Shown: positions 49,531 through 63,035 of the stretch, one piece after another
How positions within the stretch are numbered: the first letter of the stretch is position 1
Layout of the letters: each line of letters starts with the position of its first letter
Assembly: GCF_001434315.1 (NCBI RefSeq)
Contig: NZ_AZFE01000002.1
Span: 42,569-106,568, forward strand
DNA: 64,000 bases
Direction: 5' to 3'
DNA from: Paucilactobacillus oligofermentans DSM 15707 = LMG 22743
GTDB lineage: Bacteria > Bacillota > Bacilli > Lactobacillales > Lactobacillaceae
Notes under the pieces: generated by a model
Seen by the model: the letters and a program-made list of their open reading frames with translations, nothing else
What the model was told of the DNA's origin: nothing
The model's database searches: none
Translations under genes and position numbers: made by a program

Positions 49531-51036
49531 TTATTTTAAAATCACTTGCCATTGTTTCCAGACATTCTCTGGTGAATAAGATTCACTTAATTGATAAGCT
49601 TGGTCACTCATCGACTGCCATAATTGATCATCTTGTAGTATCTTTATCGCCGCATTGGCCACTTCAGAAATATTATTAGTTTCAATTAAACGACCATTAT
49701 TTCCATCAGTAATAATTTCCGCCGGCCCATAATGATAATTACAACTAATCACTGGCACTCCATGACTAAGGCCTTCAACCATTGCTAACGGTTGACCATC
49801 TTGTTTCCCTAAATCAAGCATTAATTGCGCAGTATCATATGGTTCATCTACACCCGGTTGATAACCTCTAAAGTTAACGGAATCATCATTGATTTTCAAA
49901 TCAATCACTTGCTGTTTAAAATTAGCTAAATCTGATTTACTACCATAACCATACAAATCCAAGTTAGTAGTCGGTACCGCTTCATGAATTAACTTATAAG
50001 CTTGTAATAATTGATCAATTTCTTTATCTTTACCTAATCGGCCGACATAAATCAAATTACCAGGTTTACGTGCACTTAATTTCACCGGTTGGTAATGTTC
50101 AGCAATTGCACCACTAATCGTATAAATATGCTTTTTAAACTTCGGTAATCGTTGCTGCAAATGTTCCCGCTGTTGATTAGTCATTACGATAATCCCAGCT
50201 AATTTCTTCAAACCTTTCGGGGTAAATGGTACTGCATATGAACCATCATAGGCCCCTAAAACTTCATCTTGCCCATCGCGTGCATGATTCATTGGCAACC
50301 ACAAATATTTCTTAGCACCCGATTCCATACTCATTACTGGCATATTCGCTACTGCTGGTCGATCAGCGATAAACACATTATTTTCATCGTTAGCTTGATT
50401 TAGTTCGTCTAAAAAGTACGTGAATAAATCATCTATTGAATTGAAAAAACGATCCCGCCCCCGATAATTCAACAACTGATTTAAAGAATTAATTGGCGTG
50501 TTGGCCGTTGATTTAATGTAGTGACGTTCCATATATCGCGTACCATCGGGACGATAATACACTTGATAACTCATGTGCCCTTCGCCATCGAAGAATTCAT
50601 CGACTGATTTAAAGCCACGAATATCATACTGTTCCCGATTAGCTAAGTTCCCTGCAACATCAAAGTAATCAACCCGTGCAATCTGGCCCACTGTGCCACT
50701 GGCAAAGTGGATTTCGCCCACTAGTCGGCCGCCATCTTTAATCGTTCGCGAATTATTACCGGTGCTCACTTGGTAATCCACCGGAATTTTCAAATCCTTG
50801 GTTTTTAACTCATGACCCACATAATCAATTGTATTGCCAAAAAAATCAAACATATTAATAATCTGTTCATCATTTAAATTAAACTTTTTAATTGTCCGAT
50901 GTAATTGATTATCATGATTTCGCGTCACGATTTTAGCGGGAGTTTGAAACTGATCAAACAATTTAATTCGTTTAAATTCAGCATGTTCCAAACTTGAATT
51001 TTGGCTCAAAATATATTCGTTCACAAAATAAAACAT
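49531..51036 (-). CDS. GT4 glycosyltransferase, TagE/GtfA-like, second of a pair
   Basis: 501 residues. The C-terminal half is a GT-B donor domain: LIYVGRLGKDKEIDQLLQAY, TNLDLYGYGSKSDL, VNFRGYQPGVDEPYDTAQLM, and GLSHGVPVISCNYHYGPAEI, where the EG-like region is MVEGLSHG. The N-terminal half, about 330 residues, matches its neighbour and is typical of TagE (poly-glycerol-phosphate glucosyltransferase) and GtfA-like proteins. In Lactobacillus plantarum such a tandem pair is needed for protein O-glycosylation. Teichoic acid decoration is the alternative. It overlaps the upstream gene by one base. Confidence 0.8.
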   Translation of the reverse strand: MFYFVNEYILSQNSSLEHAEFKRIKLFDQFQTPAKIVTRNHDNQLHRTIKKFNLNDEQIINMFDFFGNTIDYVGHELKTKDLKIPVDYQVSTGNNSRTIKDGGRLVGEIHFASGTVGQIARVDYFDVAGNLANREQYDIRGFKSVDEFFDGEGHMSYQVYYRPDGTRYMERHYIKSTANTPINSLNQLLNYRGRDRFFNSIDDLFTYFLDELNQANDENNVFIADRPAVANMPVMSMESGAKKYLWLPMNHARDGQDEVLGAYDGSYAVPFTPKGLKKLAGIIVMTNQQREHLQQRLPKFKKHIYTISGAIAEHYQPVKLSARKPGNLIYVGRLGKDKEIDQLLQAYKLIHEAVPTTNLDLYGYGSKSDLANFKQQVIDLKINDDSVNFRGYQPGVDEPYDTAQLMLDLGKQDGQPLAMVEGLSHGVPVISCNYHYGPAEIITDGNNGRLIETNNISEVANAAIKILQDDQLWQSMSDQAYQLSESYSPENVWKQWQVILK

Positions 51037-52580
51037 TAGTGAGCCCCCTTTTCAAATTGGTCGGCATCTTGAATTAAAACTTGCCATTTTTCCATGACCG
51101 CCGCCTCGGAATAACGACGACTGTCGGCATACGCATGTTGACTAAATAATGCGAGTTTATCCTGATCTTGAAGCAATGAAATGATTGCCTGCGCTAAGCC
51201 ATCAATATCACCGTTAGTCGTTAACAAGCCATCTTGTTGATCAATCACCACATCGGCTGGACCGTACTTAATATCATTAGCAATGATTGGTAAGCCATGT
51301 GATTGTGCTTCAACTAATGACAACGGTAGACCTTCTGCCCGGCTAGGAAGAATTAACAATTGGGCATCATTATAAATACTAGCCACATCGGCCGTATATC
51401 CCCTAAAATTAATTGATTTTTCCAATTCTTCTTCTTTAACAATTGCTTTGACCTTTTTACCAAAATCAGCATTTTCATAACCCCATAAATCAAGGGTTGC
51501 CTCAGGTAAAACTTTAATCACTTGTTTCCAAGCTTTGACTAATTGATCTTGTTGCTTTTCAGATGAAATCCGCGCCACCATCACGACTTTTAATGGGGTA
51601 CGCTTTGAAAACTCAATTTGCTTCGCTTCTAATGTCGCAGTTGATACGACCGGTCCCGGGATTTGATAAATCTTAATCGCTTCATCCCCAAACCGCGCAT
51701 CTAAATCAATTTTTTGCTGCTTAGTCAACCCAATCAAACCGTCCCAATCATTCAAATGATTCAAGCCAAATGCATAGTTATAATTATATTCGGCGTGCAA
51801 CATATCCTTTGAAGCATTTACATGGTTATTATGAAGCTGCATAGCTCGATAGACCCGCTTTTTCATATGAAATACGGGCCATGCTAATTCGTATGAACGA
51901 TCAACAATTAGTTTAGGTGCCGTTCCATCATTGAGCTGATTATCACTCACCATTTGATCATAAAAAAAGCTCACTAACTCATTAAAGTTCGCAAATGAAT
52001 ATTTGTGATCAGCATAATTTAAAATAAAATGCTCAATCGCTTTGCCCTGACGATCATGCAAACGCGACTTTTGAATCGCAATTGTCCCATCTGGTTTAAG
52101 ATAGTTTTCAATCGCAATTTTGCCATCCCAACCATAGATTTGTTCAACCGACATAAAACCACGCACATCAAACCACTTAACTTTTAATAGTTTTCCATAG
52201 TGATCAAAATACTGTAGGTTCATGACCCGTTTATCCGCTTCGCTGTGACGACGAACGTACATCATTCGTTGATCATTTTCATAATAATTATAACTGGGTC
52301 CATCGGCAGCCCGTCGCCACGTTGAATCAATGTTAATATCTTGAATCATTGTTGGTTGAGCCGGAATATCTAACGTTTCTTGGAAATAATCATATAAATT
52401 AACTAATTGATTATCTGCAATCCCAGCGGCCTGCGTAACCCGGTGTAATTCATTATTATATTGAATTGTCACGATTTTAGCAGGCACTTTAAAACTATTA
52501 AATAAATTCAGACGCTTAATTTGAGCGTGCTCAATTCCCGATTTATGGTCTTGCATATTATCATCTAAAAAGTAATACAT
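51036..52580 (-). CDS. GT4 glycosyltransferase, TagE/GtfA-like, first of a pair
   Basis: 514 residues. Donor-domain motifs: VVMVARISSEKQQDQLVKAW, ATLDLWGYENADFG, NFRGYTADVASIYNDAQLLI and the E-x7-E region LPSRAEGLPLSLVEAQSHGLPII. The N-terminus YYFLDDNMQDHKSGIEHAQI parallels its partner's YFVNEYILSQNSSLEHAEFK, so the two arose by duplication. As with GtfA/GtfB-type pairs they may act as a complex on a protein or teichoic acid. The promoter should be in 52581-52744, divergent from the DUF2628 gene. The SD is CCGGAAGGAGCC. Confidence 0.82.
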   Translation of the reverse strand: MYYFLDDNMQDHKSGIEHAQIKRLNLFNSFKVPAKIVTIQYNNELHRVTQAAGIADNQLVNLYDYFQETLDIPAQPTMIQDINIDSTWRRAADGPSYNYYENDQRMMYVRRHSEADKRVMNLQYFDHYGKLLKVKWFDVRGFMSVEQIYGWDGKIAIENYLKPDGTIAIQKSRLHDRQGKAIEHFILNYADHKYSFANFNELVSFFYDQMVSDNQLNDGTAPKLIVDRSYELAWPVFHMKKRVYRAMQLHNNHVNASKDMLHAEYNYNYAFGLNHLNDWDGLIGLTKQQKIDLDARFGDEAIKIYQIPGPVVSTATLEAKQIEFSKRTPLKVVMVARISSEKQQDQLVKAWKQVIKVLPEATLDLWGYENADFGKKVKAIVKEEELEKSINFRGYTADVASIYNDAQLLILPSRAEGLPLSLVEAQSHGLPIIANDIKYGPADVVIDQQDGLLTTNGDIDGLAQAIISLLQDQDKLALFSQHAYADSRRYSEAAVMEKWQVLIQDADQFEKGAH

Positions 52581-52744
52581 AACGGCTCCTTCCGGTTTGT
52601 TTTATTGTATAGATAATAACATATATTAACTTTGTGACCATATTTTGACGAAATGTTTATAAGTTTTTGAATGTTAATATCAATGTTCAATAAATAGGCG
52701 GTATGTTATGATATATCAATAGTTAACAGGAGGAACAACGACTA

Positions 52745-53182
52745 ATGCAAGACCCATTTAACAATCAAAATAATTCCGAACAAGACCCTAACGACCCATT
52801 TTCTGGATTACCAATTCCACCAAACTATGCGCGGATTGTAAATAAAGAAAATCGCCAAGTCCGAATTGCCAAAGTTGGCGTTTCTTGGACTACTTTTTTC
52901 TTTGGTCCACTACCCTCTGTTTTTCGTGGTGACTGGTATAACTTTGCCTTGATGTTAGTCATTGATGTCGCCTATGGCTTACTACTTTCAATGCTTGGTC
53001 TTGAAGTCGTTAATACCGATACTGCTTCAAACTTAATGTTGATTTTAAACGTCCTGCCATCAATTATTTTCTCCATTTTTTATAATATGATGTATTTCCG
53101 CCATAAATTTTACACCGGTTATGAACCAGCTGACGAACGTTCAAAAGAACTACTCGTGAAAGCCAAATACTGGAAAGATTAA
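52745..53182 (+). CDS. DUF2628 small membrane protein
   Basis: 145 residues. The N-terminus is Asn/Pro-rich and soluble (residues 1-40); VGVSWTTFFFGPLPSVFRGD is the DUF2628 hallmark (hydrophobic entry followed by P.. FRGDW). Two or three helices follow (about 62-85, 95-120). Function unknown. AGGAGG lies 9 bases before the ATG. It has its own terminator. Confidence 0.72.
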   Translation: MQDPFNNQNNSEQDPNDPFSGLPIPPNYARIVNKENRQVRIAKVGVSWTTFFFGPLPSVFRGDWYNFALMLVIDVAYGLLLSMLGLEVVNTDTASNLMLILNVLPSIIFSIFYNMMYFRHKFYTGYEPADERSKELLVKAKYWKD

Positions 53183-53193
53183 TACTAATTAGC

Positions 53194-53227
53194 AGTCCAA
53201 TCATCAATTTTGATGATTGGACTTTTT
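53194..53227 (+). terminator. Terminator after the DUF2628 gene
   Basis: AGTCCAATCATCA pairs exactly with TGATGATTGGACT around ATTT, followed by TTTTTAAT. Confidence 0.9.
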
Positions 53228-53325
53228 AATTATTTATTAAATTAATTCACTAAATCCAACATTTAATGATTATCAATACATTTTAATGTATACTTATTAT
53301 AATAATAAAATTATGGAGGACTTTA

Positions 53326-54162
53326 ATGAAGCTACCAATTCACAAACCACTCGTTCGCGGATTCTTAATGATTGTCGCCCTAGAAATTATCGCCATCGCC
53401 ATCAATATGTTTTTTGCCCCTCACGAAGTTGCTGCTGGTGGAGCAACCGGGATCGCCATCTTAGTTCAAGAAGCTTTTAAAATTCCACTGTGGATGACTA
53501 CTTTGGGTGTCAACATGCTGATGATGATTTTGGCTCTTTCATTTCTTAATGGCGGGACCACACGCCGTATTTTATTTGGTAGTCTTGCCCTACCAGTGCT
53601 GTTATCAATTACTCCGCAAATGATGATCATTCAAGATCGCCTGCTCGCAATTATTATTGGTAGCTTAGTGATTGCTGCCGGTTTTGCTTTAAATTATCGC
53701 ATCGATGCCTCTAGTGGTGGAACCACGGTTCCACCCATGATTTTCGCAAAATACTTTAAAATTAGGCCTTCAATTGGATTATTCATGGTTGATTTTGTGG
53801 TCTGTCTATTCAATATTCCCGTGACCGGTTTTGAGGCCTTTGCATTAGCAATTTTCTCAGTCGGAATTACTAGTCTTGCGATGAACTATATCGAAACTGG
53901 TTTTGACCGCAAAAAAACTGTTTATATTATGAGCAACGAACATCTACCCCAAATTGAAGATAATATTTTAACTCACACAGATTATGGAATGACGATTCAT
54001 CAAGTCGTTGGTGGTTATTCAAATGAACCCCGCGAAATGTTGATGGTGATTGTTGAACAACGTGATTTCAGACACCTAGTTAACCGTGTCCATAAAGTTG
54101 ATCCAATTGCCTTCATTATTGCAACCGAAGCGACCGAAGTGCACGGTGGCAGTATCGAATAA
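53326..54162 (+). CDS. YitT family membrane protein (DUF161/DUF2179)
   Basis: 278 residues. Five or six helices up to about residue 195: IAINMFFAPHEVAAGGATGIAILV is the family's N-terminal signature and DASSGGTTVPPMIF a second repeat of the motif. The C-terminal DUF2179 domain (about 205-275) has YIMSNEHLPQIEDNIL and HQVVGGYSNEPREMLMVIV. The family is common in Firmicutes; its substrate is unknown. GGAGG precedes the ATG. Confidence 0.85.
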   Translation: MKLPIHKPLVRGFLMIVALEIIAIAINMFFAPHEVAAGGATGIAILVQEAFKIPLWMTTLGVNMLMMILALSFLNGGTTRRILFGSLALPVLLSITPQMMIIQDRLLAIIIGSLVIAAGFALNYRIDASSGGTTVPPMIFAKYFKIRPSIGLFMVDFVVCLFNIPVTGFEAFALAIFSVGITSLAMNYIETGFDRKKTVYIMSNEHLPQIEDNILTHTDYGMTIHQVVGGYSNEPREMLMVIVEQRDFRHLVNRVHKVDPIAFIIATEATEVHGGSIE

Positions 54163-54165
54163 ATT

Positions 54166-54202
54166 AAAACGGAAGTTCCCAAATTGGGAGCTTCCGTTTT
54201 TT
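54166..54202. terminator. Bidirectional terminator between yitT-like gene and pyrE
   Basis: AAAACGGAAGTTCCC pairs with GGGAGCTTCCGTTTT around AAATT; T run continues on the plus strand. It ends the pyr operon transcript on the minus strand. Confidence 0.9.
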
Positions 54203-54203
54203 A

Positions 54204-54833
54204 TTACCAAGCCGCTGGATCTTCTCGCCATTTTTTCAATGAATCAATATCCGAACTTGTAATTAAATTTTCAGTTTCCGCCGTTGCAATCAAAGTACTA
54301 TAATCGGTTACTGCATAATAATCGAGTCCGTAATCTCCAAAATTTTTAGTCGCGGCATCTAATTGATACGTAAACACCGCGCAAACTCCTATGACATCGG
54401 CGTCAGCCGCTTTTACGGCATCAACTGCCTTTAACACACTGCCACCCGTCGAGATTAAATCATCAATTAGCACGACTTTTTGTCCGGCTTTTAAATCACC
54501 TTCGATTTGATTACCTTGACCGTGATCTTTAGGTTTTGACCGCACATAAATCATTGGTAAATCTAACATTTGCGCAACCCACGCGGCGTGTGGGATTCCC
54601 GCCGTTGCGGTTCCAGCAATCACTTCGACTTCTGGGAAATGTTCCCGAATAATCGCACAAATACCGGTATAAATATTTCGGCGAACGCTCGGATAAGAAA
54701 TGGTCATTCGATTATCCGTATAGATGGGACTCTTAAGACCACTAGCCCAAGTGAATGGATCATTAGGTTTTAAAGCGACGGCCCCAATTGCTAATAAATC
54801 ATGGGCTACTTTTTCTGCGATTGATTCATTCAT
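54204..54833 (-). CDS. pyrE: Orotate phosphoribosyltransferase PyrE
   Basis: 209 residues from the ATG at 54833 (TGGAGG seven bases upstream); the longer frame overlaps pyrF and lacks an SD. Motifs: FTWASGLKSPIYTDNR at the N-terminus, VIAGTATAGIPHAAW, YVRSKPKDHGQGNQIEG (flexible loop) and the PRPP motif VVLIDDLISTGGSV. It converts orotate and PRPP to OMP. It is the last gene of the operon. Confidence 0.96.
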   Translation of the reverse strand: MNESIAEKVAHDLLAIGAVALKPNDPFTWASGLKSPIYTDNRMTISYPSVRRNIYTGICAIIREHFPEVEVIAGTATAGIPHAAWVAQMLDLPMIYVRSKPKDHGQGNQIEGDLKAGQKVVLIDDLISTGGSVLKAVDAVKAADADVIGVCAVFTYQLDAATKNFGDYGLDYYAVTDYSTLIATAETENLITSSDIDSLKKWREDPAAW

Positions 54834-54834
54834 A

Positions 54835-56513
<1,679 letters not shown>

Positions 56514-59500
56514 CTACAATGCTGCTAAAGTATAACTTTGTTCTTCTAACATCCCCGTAAGTGCATTCAAAGTATCCAATGATGTCAGTAAGAGAATTTC
56601 ATGACTAATGGCTAAGGCACGCATTTTAGCGCCATCTTCATGATGACTATTGCCATCATCCACCGTATTCACCACCATCGAAATTTTTTGACTGGCGAGT
56701 ACTTTTCCTAATTCATGGTCACCATCGCTGCCAAATTTACCCACACGATTAGCAACTTTGATCCCATCTTTTTCTAAATAATCTGCCGTGCCATCAGTCG
56801 CTGAAATTCTAAAACCTAACTCGATTAATCGGCGGGCGATAGTTGTTGCTCGGGCCTTTTGTTGATCATCAATGGTTAATAAAACTTGACCTTCGCTTGG
56901 AATATCAAATCCGCTACCGAGAAAAGCTTTGGCTAAGGCTTTGGCAAAAGTGGCATCACTGCCCATTACTTCACCAGTTGATTTCATTTCTGGACTTAAC
57001 AGGCTGTCCACGTTGTTCAACTTGCTAAATGAAAAGACGGGGGCTTTGACATGTACTTGCCCCGTATAGGCAGCAATTCCCGTTTGATAGCCAATATCAG
57101 CTAACTTTTCGCCCATAATTACTTTAGTGGCTAATTGAGTCATTGGAATATCAGTTACTTTACTTAAAAATGGCACGGTTCGACTAGCGCGCGGATTAAC
57201 TTCAATGACATAGACGGTTTCATCATGCACAACAAATTGGACATTCATTAAGCCCCGACATTTTAGTTCCAGCGCTAACTTAATCGTGGCTGCTTCAATT
57301 TGATCAATCACAGTTTGCGAGAAAGTTTGAGCGGGATAAACCGCCATTGAATCACCCGAGTGAATCCCTGCACCTTCAATGTGTTCCATAATTCCGGGAA
57401 TCAATACCGTCTCACCATCACAGATGGCATCAACTTCACATTCTTTACCTGATAGATAGCTATCAATTAATACGGGATGATGTGGTGAAACTTCAACGGC
57501 CGTGGTCATATACGTTTGTAACTGTTCATCACTATGGACAATTTGCATGGCGCGACCACCCAATACATAACTTGGCCGGACTAACACTGGATAACCAATT
57601 TCATTCGCATTGGCTTGGGCTTCGTCATTGGTAAAAGCCGTTTTTCCAACTGGTTGTGGAATTGCCAATTGCTTGATAATTTGATTAAATTCATCTCGAT
57701 CTTCGGCGCGGTCAACATCGGCCACCGTCGTGCCTAAAATTTTTACCCCATGTTCCTCTAGTGGTGCCGCGAGATTAATGGCCGTTTGACCACCAAATTG
57801 GACGATGACCCCGAGTGGCTTTTCAACATCAACGACATTTAAAACATCTTCTAGCGTGAGCGGTTCAAAATATAGCTTGTCAGAAATTGAGAAATCAGTC
57901 GACACCGTCTCCGGATTATTATTCATAATCACGGCTTGATACCCCGCCTCTTTCAAAGTTTGGGCACAATGGACGGTCGCGTAATCAAACTCAATCCCTT
58001 GACCGATTCGAATTGGTCCCGAACCTAAGACTAGCACCGTTTTATCACTATCAGCATGTCTTTCAGTTTCCGTTTCATAAGTACTATAAAAGTATGGCGT
58101 GTGGGCTTCAAATTCACCAGCACAAGTATCGACCATCTTATAAGTAGGTAACAAATTTTGGCCCTTACGTACATTCCTAATCTCATCGGTCGTCATTTGC
58201 CAAAAGTCCGCGATCATTTCATCAGAAAAACCATTTTGTTTCGCTAATTTTAATAACTCTGAAGCATTAGGTTGTGCTTTTAGCGCCGTTTCAATTTCAA
58301 AAATTCGTAATAACTTGTCTAAGAAAAACAGATCAATTTTCGTTAATTCGTGAATCTCAGGTAGCGACCAGTGGCGCTTAATCGCTTCATAAATCGCAAA
58401 CAAGCGATCATCACGCGCATGGACTAACAAGTCAGCTAACTCTTCATCAGTTTTGGTTGCCATTTCCGGTAAGGTTAAACTTTGCGTTTCAATTTCCAGC
58501 GAGCGAACCGCTTTTTGCGTGGCTTCCTCTATATTTCGGCCAATCGCCATTACTTCACCGGTCGCTTTCATTTGCGTCCCTAAGTTACGATCTGCTTGAT
58601 TAAACTTATCAAAGGGCCAGCGCGGAATCTTGGCGACTACGTAATCCAGCATTGGTTCAAACATCGCAAAAGTTGTTTGGGTGACCGGATTTTTAATTTC
58701 ATCTAACGTCAATCCGACTGCAATTTTAGCCGCTAACTTCGCAATTGGATAACCGGTGGCTTTAGAAGCTAAGGCGGATGACCGACTAACCCGTGGATTA
58801 ACTTCAATGATGTAATATTCAAAACTGTTGGGATCCAAAGCTAATTGAACGTTACAGCCACCTTCAATTTTTAACGCTGAAATTAATTTCAACGACACAT
58901 CCCGGAGCATTTGATATTCACGGTCGGATAAGGTTTGAACTGGCGCATAGACAATCGAATCCCCCGTATGAATCCCAACCGGGTCAAAATTTTCCATCGA
59001 ACAAACGACCATCGTATTATCAGCATGATCGCGCATGACTTCAAACTCAATTTCTTTAAACCCGGCAATACTTTGTTCAATTAACACCTGGGTAATTGGT
59101 GATAACGATAACCCGTTACTAGTAATTTCTTCAAACTCAGCTTCATCCTTTGCAATCCCACCACCAGTACCGCCCAAGGTATACGCCGGGCGAATAATTG
59201 CGGGAAACCCAATCGTTTGAACAAACTCGGTTGCTTCATCCAAGGTAGTGACGGTTTTTGATTGTGGTACTGGTTCCGCTAAATCTAACATTAACTGTTT
59301 AAACTGTTCGCGATCTTCAGCTTGCATGATTGATTTTAAGCTAGTGCCCAATAGTTCAACGTCATACTTTTCCAGCACTCCATGTTCATCGAGTTGCTTC
59401 GCTAAATTTAATCCAGTTTGGCCCCCAACGGTTGGTAAAATCGCATCAGGTTGTTCAATTCGAATCACCCGACTAACAAATTCCAAGGTTAACGGTTCAA

Positions 59501-59696
59501 TATACACGCGATCGGCAATTTCTTTGTCGGTCATAATCGTGGCCGGATTAGAATTAATTAATACTACTTCATAGCCTTCTTCTTTTAAGGCAAGACATGC
59601 TTGTGAGCCAGAATAATCAAATTCCGCAGCCTGACTAATGATAATTGGGCCAGAACCAATGACCAATATTTTTTTTAGATCTTCACGTTTAGACAT
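56514..59696 (-). CDS. carB: Carbamoyl-phosphate synthase large subunit
   Basis: 1060 residues, full length. Two ATP-grasp halves: the first has [20 protein letters not shown] and [14 protein letters not shown]; the second has [19 protein letters not shown] and [16 protein letters not shown]. Paired EVNPR ([36 protein letters not shown]) motifs are visible. The last 130 residues form the allosteric MGS-like domain. It makes carbamoyl phosphate from bicarbonate, glutamine ammonia and two ATP. The start overlaps carA by 8 bases. Confidence 0.97.
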   Translation of the reverse strand: MSKREDLKKILVIGSGPIIISQAAEFDYSGSQACLALKEEGYEVVLINSNPATIMTDKEIADRVYIEPLTLEFVSRVIRIEQPDAILPTVGGQTGLNLAKQLDEHGVLEKYDVELLGTSLKSIMQAEDREQFKQLMLDLAEPVPQSKTVTTLDEATEFVQTIGFPAIIRPAYTLGGTGGGIAKDEAEFEEITSNGLSLSPITQVLIEQSIAGFKEIEFEVMRDHADNTMVVCSMENFDPVGIHTGDSIVYAPVQTLSDREYQMLRDVSLKLISALKIEGGCNVQLALDPNSFEYYIIEVNPRVSRSSALASKATGYPIAKLAAKIAVGLTLDEIKNPVTQTTFAMFEPMLDYVVAKIPRWPFDKFNQADRNLGTQMKATGEVMAIGRNIEEATQKAVRSLEIETQSLTLPEMATKTDEELADLLVHARDDRLFAIYEAIKRHWSLPEIHELTKIDLFFLDKLLRIFEIETALKAQPNASELLKLAKQNGFSDEMIADFWQMTTDEIRNVRKGQNLLPTYKMVDTCAGEFEAHTPYFYSTYETETERHADSDKTVLVLGSGPIRIGQGIEFDYATVHCAQTLKEAGYQAVIMNNNPETVSTDFSISDKLYFEPLTLEDVLNVVDVEKPLGVIVQFGGQTAINLAAPLEEHGVKILGTTVADVDRAEDRDEFNQIIKQLAIPQPVGKTAFTNDEAQANANEIGYPVLVRPSYVLGGRAMQIVHSDEQLQTYMTTAVEVSPHHPVLIDSYLSGKECEVDAICDGETVLIPGIMEHIEGAGIHSGDSMAVYPAQTFSQTVIDQIEAATIKLALELKCRGLMNVQFVVHDETVYVIEVNPRASRTVPFLSKVTDIPMTQLATKVIMGEKLADIGYQTGIAAYTGQVHVKAPVFSFSKLNNVDSLLSPEMKSTGEVMGSDATFAKALAKAFLGSGFDIPSEGQVLLTIDDQQKARATTIARRLIELGFRISATDGTADYLEKDGIKVANRVGKFGSDGDHELGKVLASQKISMVVNTVDDGNSHHEDGAKMRALAISHEILLLTSLDTLNALTGMLEEQSYTLAAL

Positions 59697-60783
59697 GTTG
59701 TTCTAGCTCCTTTTGTCGTTGTTGGCTATCAATCATTTCTAAGAAATCATCGAATAAATGACTGGCATCATGCGGACCTGGTGCTGCATCTGGATGAAAT
59801 TGCACGGAAAAGGCGGGATATTGTTTATGACGTAAGCCTTCAACCGTTTGATCATTAATTTCTTCGTGAGTAATAAATAATTCGGTTTGCGCCACTGATT
59901 TGGCATCCACCGCATAACCATGATTTTGTGAGGTAAAATCAATGCGATTTGTAATAATTTCTTTCACGGGATGATTAAAGCCGCGATGACCAAATTTCAT
60001 TTTAAAAGTATCACAGCCATTGGCGAGGGCGAATAACTGGTGACCCAGACAAATCCCAAAGATTGGCACAAGTTGTTCAATCGTCCGAATCATCTCTAAC
60101 GCGGCCGGCACATTTTTTGGATCACCGGGTCCATTACTGAGTAAAACTCCGTCTGGCTGACAGTTAAGAACTTCTTGCGCCGTTGAATCTGCGGGTAAAA
60201 CCGTGACGTTACAATTACGTTCGGCAAGTTCCCGAAGAATACTGTGTTTCAGACCAAAATCTACCACCACAATCCGTTTACCGGTATTTGGATTCGGATA
60301 AGCTTTATGGGTACTACTAAGTTCGACTAATTTAGTCGCTGATAACGCCAAACTATTAATCAATTCCGGAGCACTTTCAATTTCATCAACAATTGCGGCT
60401 TTGGTAGAACCTTGCATCCGAATTTTTTTAGTTAATGACCGCGTATCAATTCCCTTAATTCCAGGAATATCATGTTGTTTCAAAAAGGTATCGAGACTCA
60501 TTTGATTACGCCAATTACTTGCCGTACGGGCAACTTCATGTGCCACGACTCCGGCTGTCGTGGGGGCAACTGATTCATCATCGTCAAAATTGATCCCATA
60601 ATTACCAATCAATGGATACGTAAACATCAAGATTTCACCATTATATGATTGATCGGTGATTGATTCTTGATAACCCGTCATGCCCGTATTGAAAACTAAT
60701 TCACCGGCTCGCGCAACGTCGGCACCAAACGCTTCACCTTCAATTACTTCGCCATTTTCAAAGACTAAATATCTTTTTTTCAT
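59689..60783 (-). CDS. carA: Carbamoyl-phosphate synthase small subunit
   Basis: 364 residues. N-terminal domain with [20 protein letters not shown] and [11 protein letters not shown]. The class I glutaminase domain has the nucleophile cysteine in [16 protein letters not shown] and the histidine and glutamate near the end in [30 protein letters not shown] and [11 protein letters not shown] are typical. It feeds ammonia from glutamine to CarB. Its ATG shares one base with the pyrC stop. Confidence 0.97.
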   Translation of the reverse strand: MKKRYLVFENGEVIEGEAFGADVARAGELVFNTGMTGYQESITDQSYNGEILMFTYPLIGNYGINFDDDESVAPTTAGVVAHEVARTASNWRNQMSLDTFLKQHDIPGIKGIDTRSLTKKIRMQGSTKAAIVDEIESAPELINSLALSATKLVELSSTHKAYPNPNTGKRIVVVDFGLKHSILRELAERNCNVTVLPADSTAQEVLNCQPDGVLLSNGPGDPKNVPAALEMIRTIEQLVPIFGICLGHQLFALANGCDTFKMKFGHRGFNHPVKEIITNRIDFTSQNHGYAVDAKSVAQTELFITHEEINDQTVEGLRHKQYPAFSVQFHPDAAPGPHDASHLFDDFLEMIDSQQRQKELEQHV

Positions 60784-62054
60784 TACATCCTCCGATACGC
60801 CACTTCGCCATCAACTACCGTTAGTACCGTTTCCCCATAAGCTTGTTTGCCAATAAATGGTGAATTATGACCTTTTGATAAAAATTCTTGGTCATCAATC
60901 GTGAATTCATGTTCTAAATCAAAGACCGCAATATCAGCCGGGGCTCCAATTTTTAATTCACCCGCATTCGGTAGATCAAAGATTTCTTTATTTTTCGTAC
61001 TCATCCAGTCAATTAGCTGGGGTAATGTCCATAATTTTGATTTAACAAATTGCGTGTAAAGTAACGCAAACGCGGTTTCAGAACCCACAATCCCGTTTGG
61101 TGAATTCAAGAAACCATGTTGTTTCTCTTCATCGGTATGAGGGGCATGATCTGTGGCGATAATATCAATCGTGCCATCCATTAGTCCGTTAATACAAGCT
61201 TGCCGATCGTCAAAGTCACGTAATGGTGGATTCATTTTCATTTGCGAGTTATCAAACGTGATATCAGATTCATCTAATAAAATATGATGTGGGGTAACTT
61301 CACAAGTAACGTTGACCCCTTGTTGCTTAGCGTGTCGAACCAAATCAACACTTTCTTTGGTTGAGACGTGACAGACATGGTAGTGTACGCCAGTTACCTG
61401 TGCTAAAGCTAAATTTCGAGCGATTTGCGCGGTTTCACTCACATCAGGTAATCCAGGAAGTCCTAATCGTTTGGCGGCGTCCCCATCGTTAATAACCCCC
61501 TCAAAAGACAACTGCATATCTTGCGCGTGGTCACACATTGGTACTCCCAATTTCGCCATTTGTTGCATACCTTCATAAACAACCGCGGCATCTTGAATAC
61601 CGGAACCGTCATCACTAAAGAATCGCGCCCCAGCTGCATTTAATTCGTCAAAATCAACCACTGCTTGTCCGGCACGTCCTTGAGTCACCGGAGCGTATTG
61701 TTCAATTTTAATTGCCCCTTGTTGGTTACGTGCTACTTGTTGGTGAAATTTTTCTGCTGTGTCACAAGTTGGGTTTAAGTTTGCCATTGCGGCGATTGTT
61801 GTATAACCACCATGTGCTGCTGCTTGGCTCCCCGTGATGATGGTTTCTTTGTTGGTATATCCCGGTTCACGTAAATGAACGTGCATATCAATTAAACCTG
61901 GTGAAACAAATGCCCCGTGTAAATCAATTTGTTCACTGGCAGATTGGGTAATTGAAGTAGCCATCTCAATAATTTTGCCACCATCAATTAAAATTTCGAT
62001 TGGTTCCATTTGATGATGATTTAATTTACGTCCGTTTTTTAACAATAGCGACAT
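60783..62054 (-). CDS. pyrC: Dihydroorotase PyrC
   Basis: 423 residues, type I amidohydrolase. Metal ligands: [13 protein letters not shown] (HxH), then [61 protein letters not shown] and the catalytic Asp in [11 protein letters not shown]. The usual bridging lysine or aspartate cannot be fixed by eye. It closes carbamoyl aspartate to dihydroorotate. AAGGAG precedes the ATG. Confidence 0.96.
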   Translation of the reverse strand: MSLLLKNGRKLNHHQMEPIEILIDGGKIIEMATSITQSASEQIDLHGAFVSPGLIDMHVHLREPGYTNKETIITGSQAAAHGGYTTIAAMANLNPTCDTAEKFHQQVARNQQGAIKIEQYAPVTQGRAGQAVVDFDELNAAGARFFSDDGSGIQDAAVVYEGMQQMAKLGVPMCDHAQDMQLSFEGVINDGDAAKRLGLPGLPDVSETAQIARNLALAQVTGVHYHVCHVSTKESVDLVRHAKQQGVNVTCEVTPHHILLDESDITFDNSQMKMNPPLRDFDDRQACINGLMDGTIDIIATDHAPHTDEEKQHGFLNSPNGIVGSETAFALLYTQFVKSKLWTLPQLIDWMSTKNKEIFDLPNAGELKIGAPADIAVFDLEHEFTIDDQEFLSKGHNSPFIGKQAYGETVLTVVDGEVAYRRM

Positions 62055-62085
62055 GTGATTACTCCTTTTTTGGCTAATTGATTAA

Positions 62086-63015
62086 CTACATTACTTCTTG
62101 ATATCTTAAGACGCGGCTTAGAATTGCCATCCGTGCATATACACCATTTTTCATTTGTTCGAAGATTCGTGATTGAGGGCCTTCAACTAAGTCACTATCA
62201 ATTTCAACGCCACGATTTACTGGAGCTGGATGAATAATGATGGCTTTGGGCTTCATCTGCGTAGCTCGCTCTTTGGTTAAACCAAACTGTTGATGATATT
62301 CGTCGCTGTCAAAATTCATGCCTTCAGTATCATTTAACCGTTCATTTTGAACCCGCAGTAAGTTAATGACATCCATGTCTGGTAAGAGCGTATCTAAGTC
62401 GCCATAAGTTCCATACTTTTCAAAATCGGAATCAAACCATTCTTTAGGACCAGAGAAGAAAACTTTTGCTCCCAAGCTATATAGCATTTGGGCATTTGAA
62501 CGCGCCACGCGAGAATGTTTGATGTCTCCAACAATCAGTACTTTTAAATCATTGAAACTTTTAAATTCTTCCGCAATTGTCATCATATCCAATAAACATT
62601 GTGACGGATGCTGACCACTCCCATCACCCGCATTCACAATTCCAATTTTTAAATCTTCGCGTTTACATAAATCTCGGTAATATTCAGTTTCTGGATGACG
62701 AATCACGGCTACATTAACCCCAATTGATTCCAAAGTTTTTAACGTGTCATACAGCGTTTCCCCTTTATTAACTGAACTGGTTGAGGCATCAAAGTTAATC
62801 GTATCCATATTGAGCTTGTGTTCAGCCATTTGAAAACTACATTTGGTTCTGGTGGAATCTTCGAAAAATAGGTTGGCAGCATAAGCCTTTTGGAATAGTT
62901 CCGGCTTTTTACCCTCTTTGTAAGCTTGTGCCTCGTGGATTAAATCAAGTGCATCGTCTGCTTCCATGTGATCTACGGTTACCAAGTTTCGTTGAATTCT
63001 TTCTGCCATCATCAT
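62086..63015 (-). CDS. pyrB: Aspartate carbamoyltransferase catalytic subunit
   Basis: 309 residues. The carbamoyl-phosphate site is [19 protein letters not shown] (FxxxSxRT), with [42 protein letters not shown] and [15 protein letters not shown]. No regulatory pyrI subunit, as usual in Gram-positives. Three tandem ATG codons begin the frame; which is used is open. A PyrR-type attenuator lies between pyrR and this gene. Confidence 0.96.
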   Translation of the reverse strand: MMMAERIQRNLVTVDHMEADDALDLIHEAQAYKEGKKPELFQKAYAANLFFEDSTRTKCSFQMAEHKLNMDTINFDASTSSVNKGETLYDTLKTLESIGVNVAVIRHPETEYYRDLCKREDLKIGIVNAGDGSGQHPSQCLLDMMTIAEEFKSFNDLKVLIVGDIKHSRVARSNAQMLYSLGAKVFFSGPKEWFDSDFEKYGTYGDLDTLLPDMDVINLLRVQNERLNDTEGMNFDSDEYHQQFGLTKERATQMKPKAIIIHPAPVNRGVEIDSDLVEGPQSRIFEQMKNGVYARMAILSRVLRYQEVM

Positions 63016-63035
63016 AAGTTGTTTTCCTTTCTATT

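Noticed and set aside
56843..59574. Many 60-110 residue frames opposite carB and other genes
   Set aside because: They mirror the coding frame of long conserved genes, have no SD and no family features.
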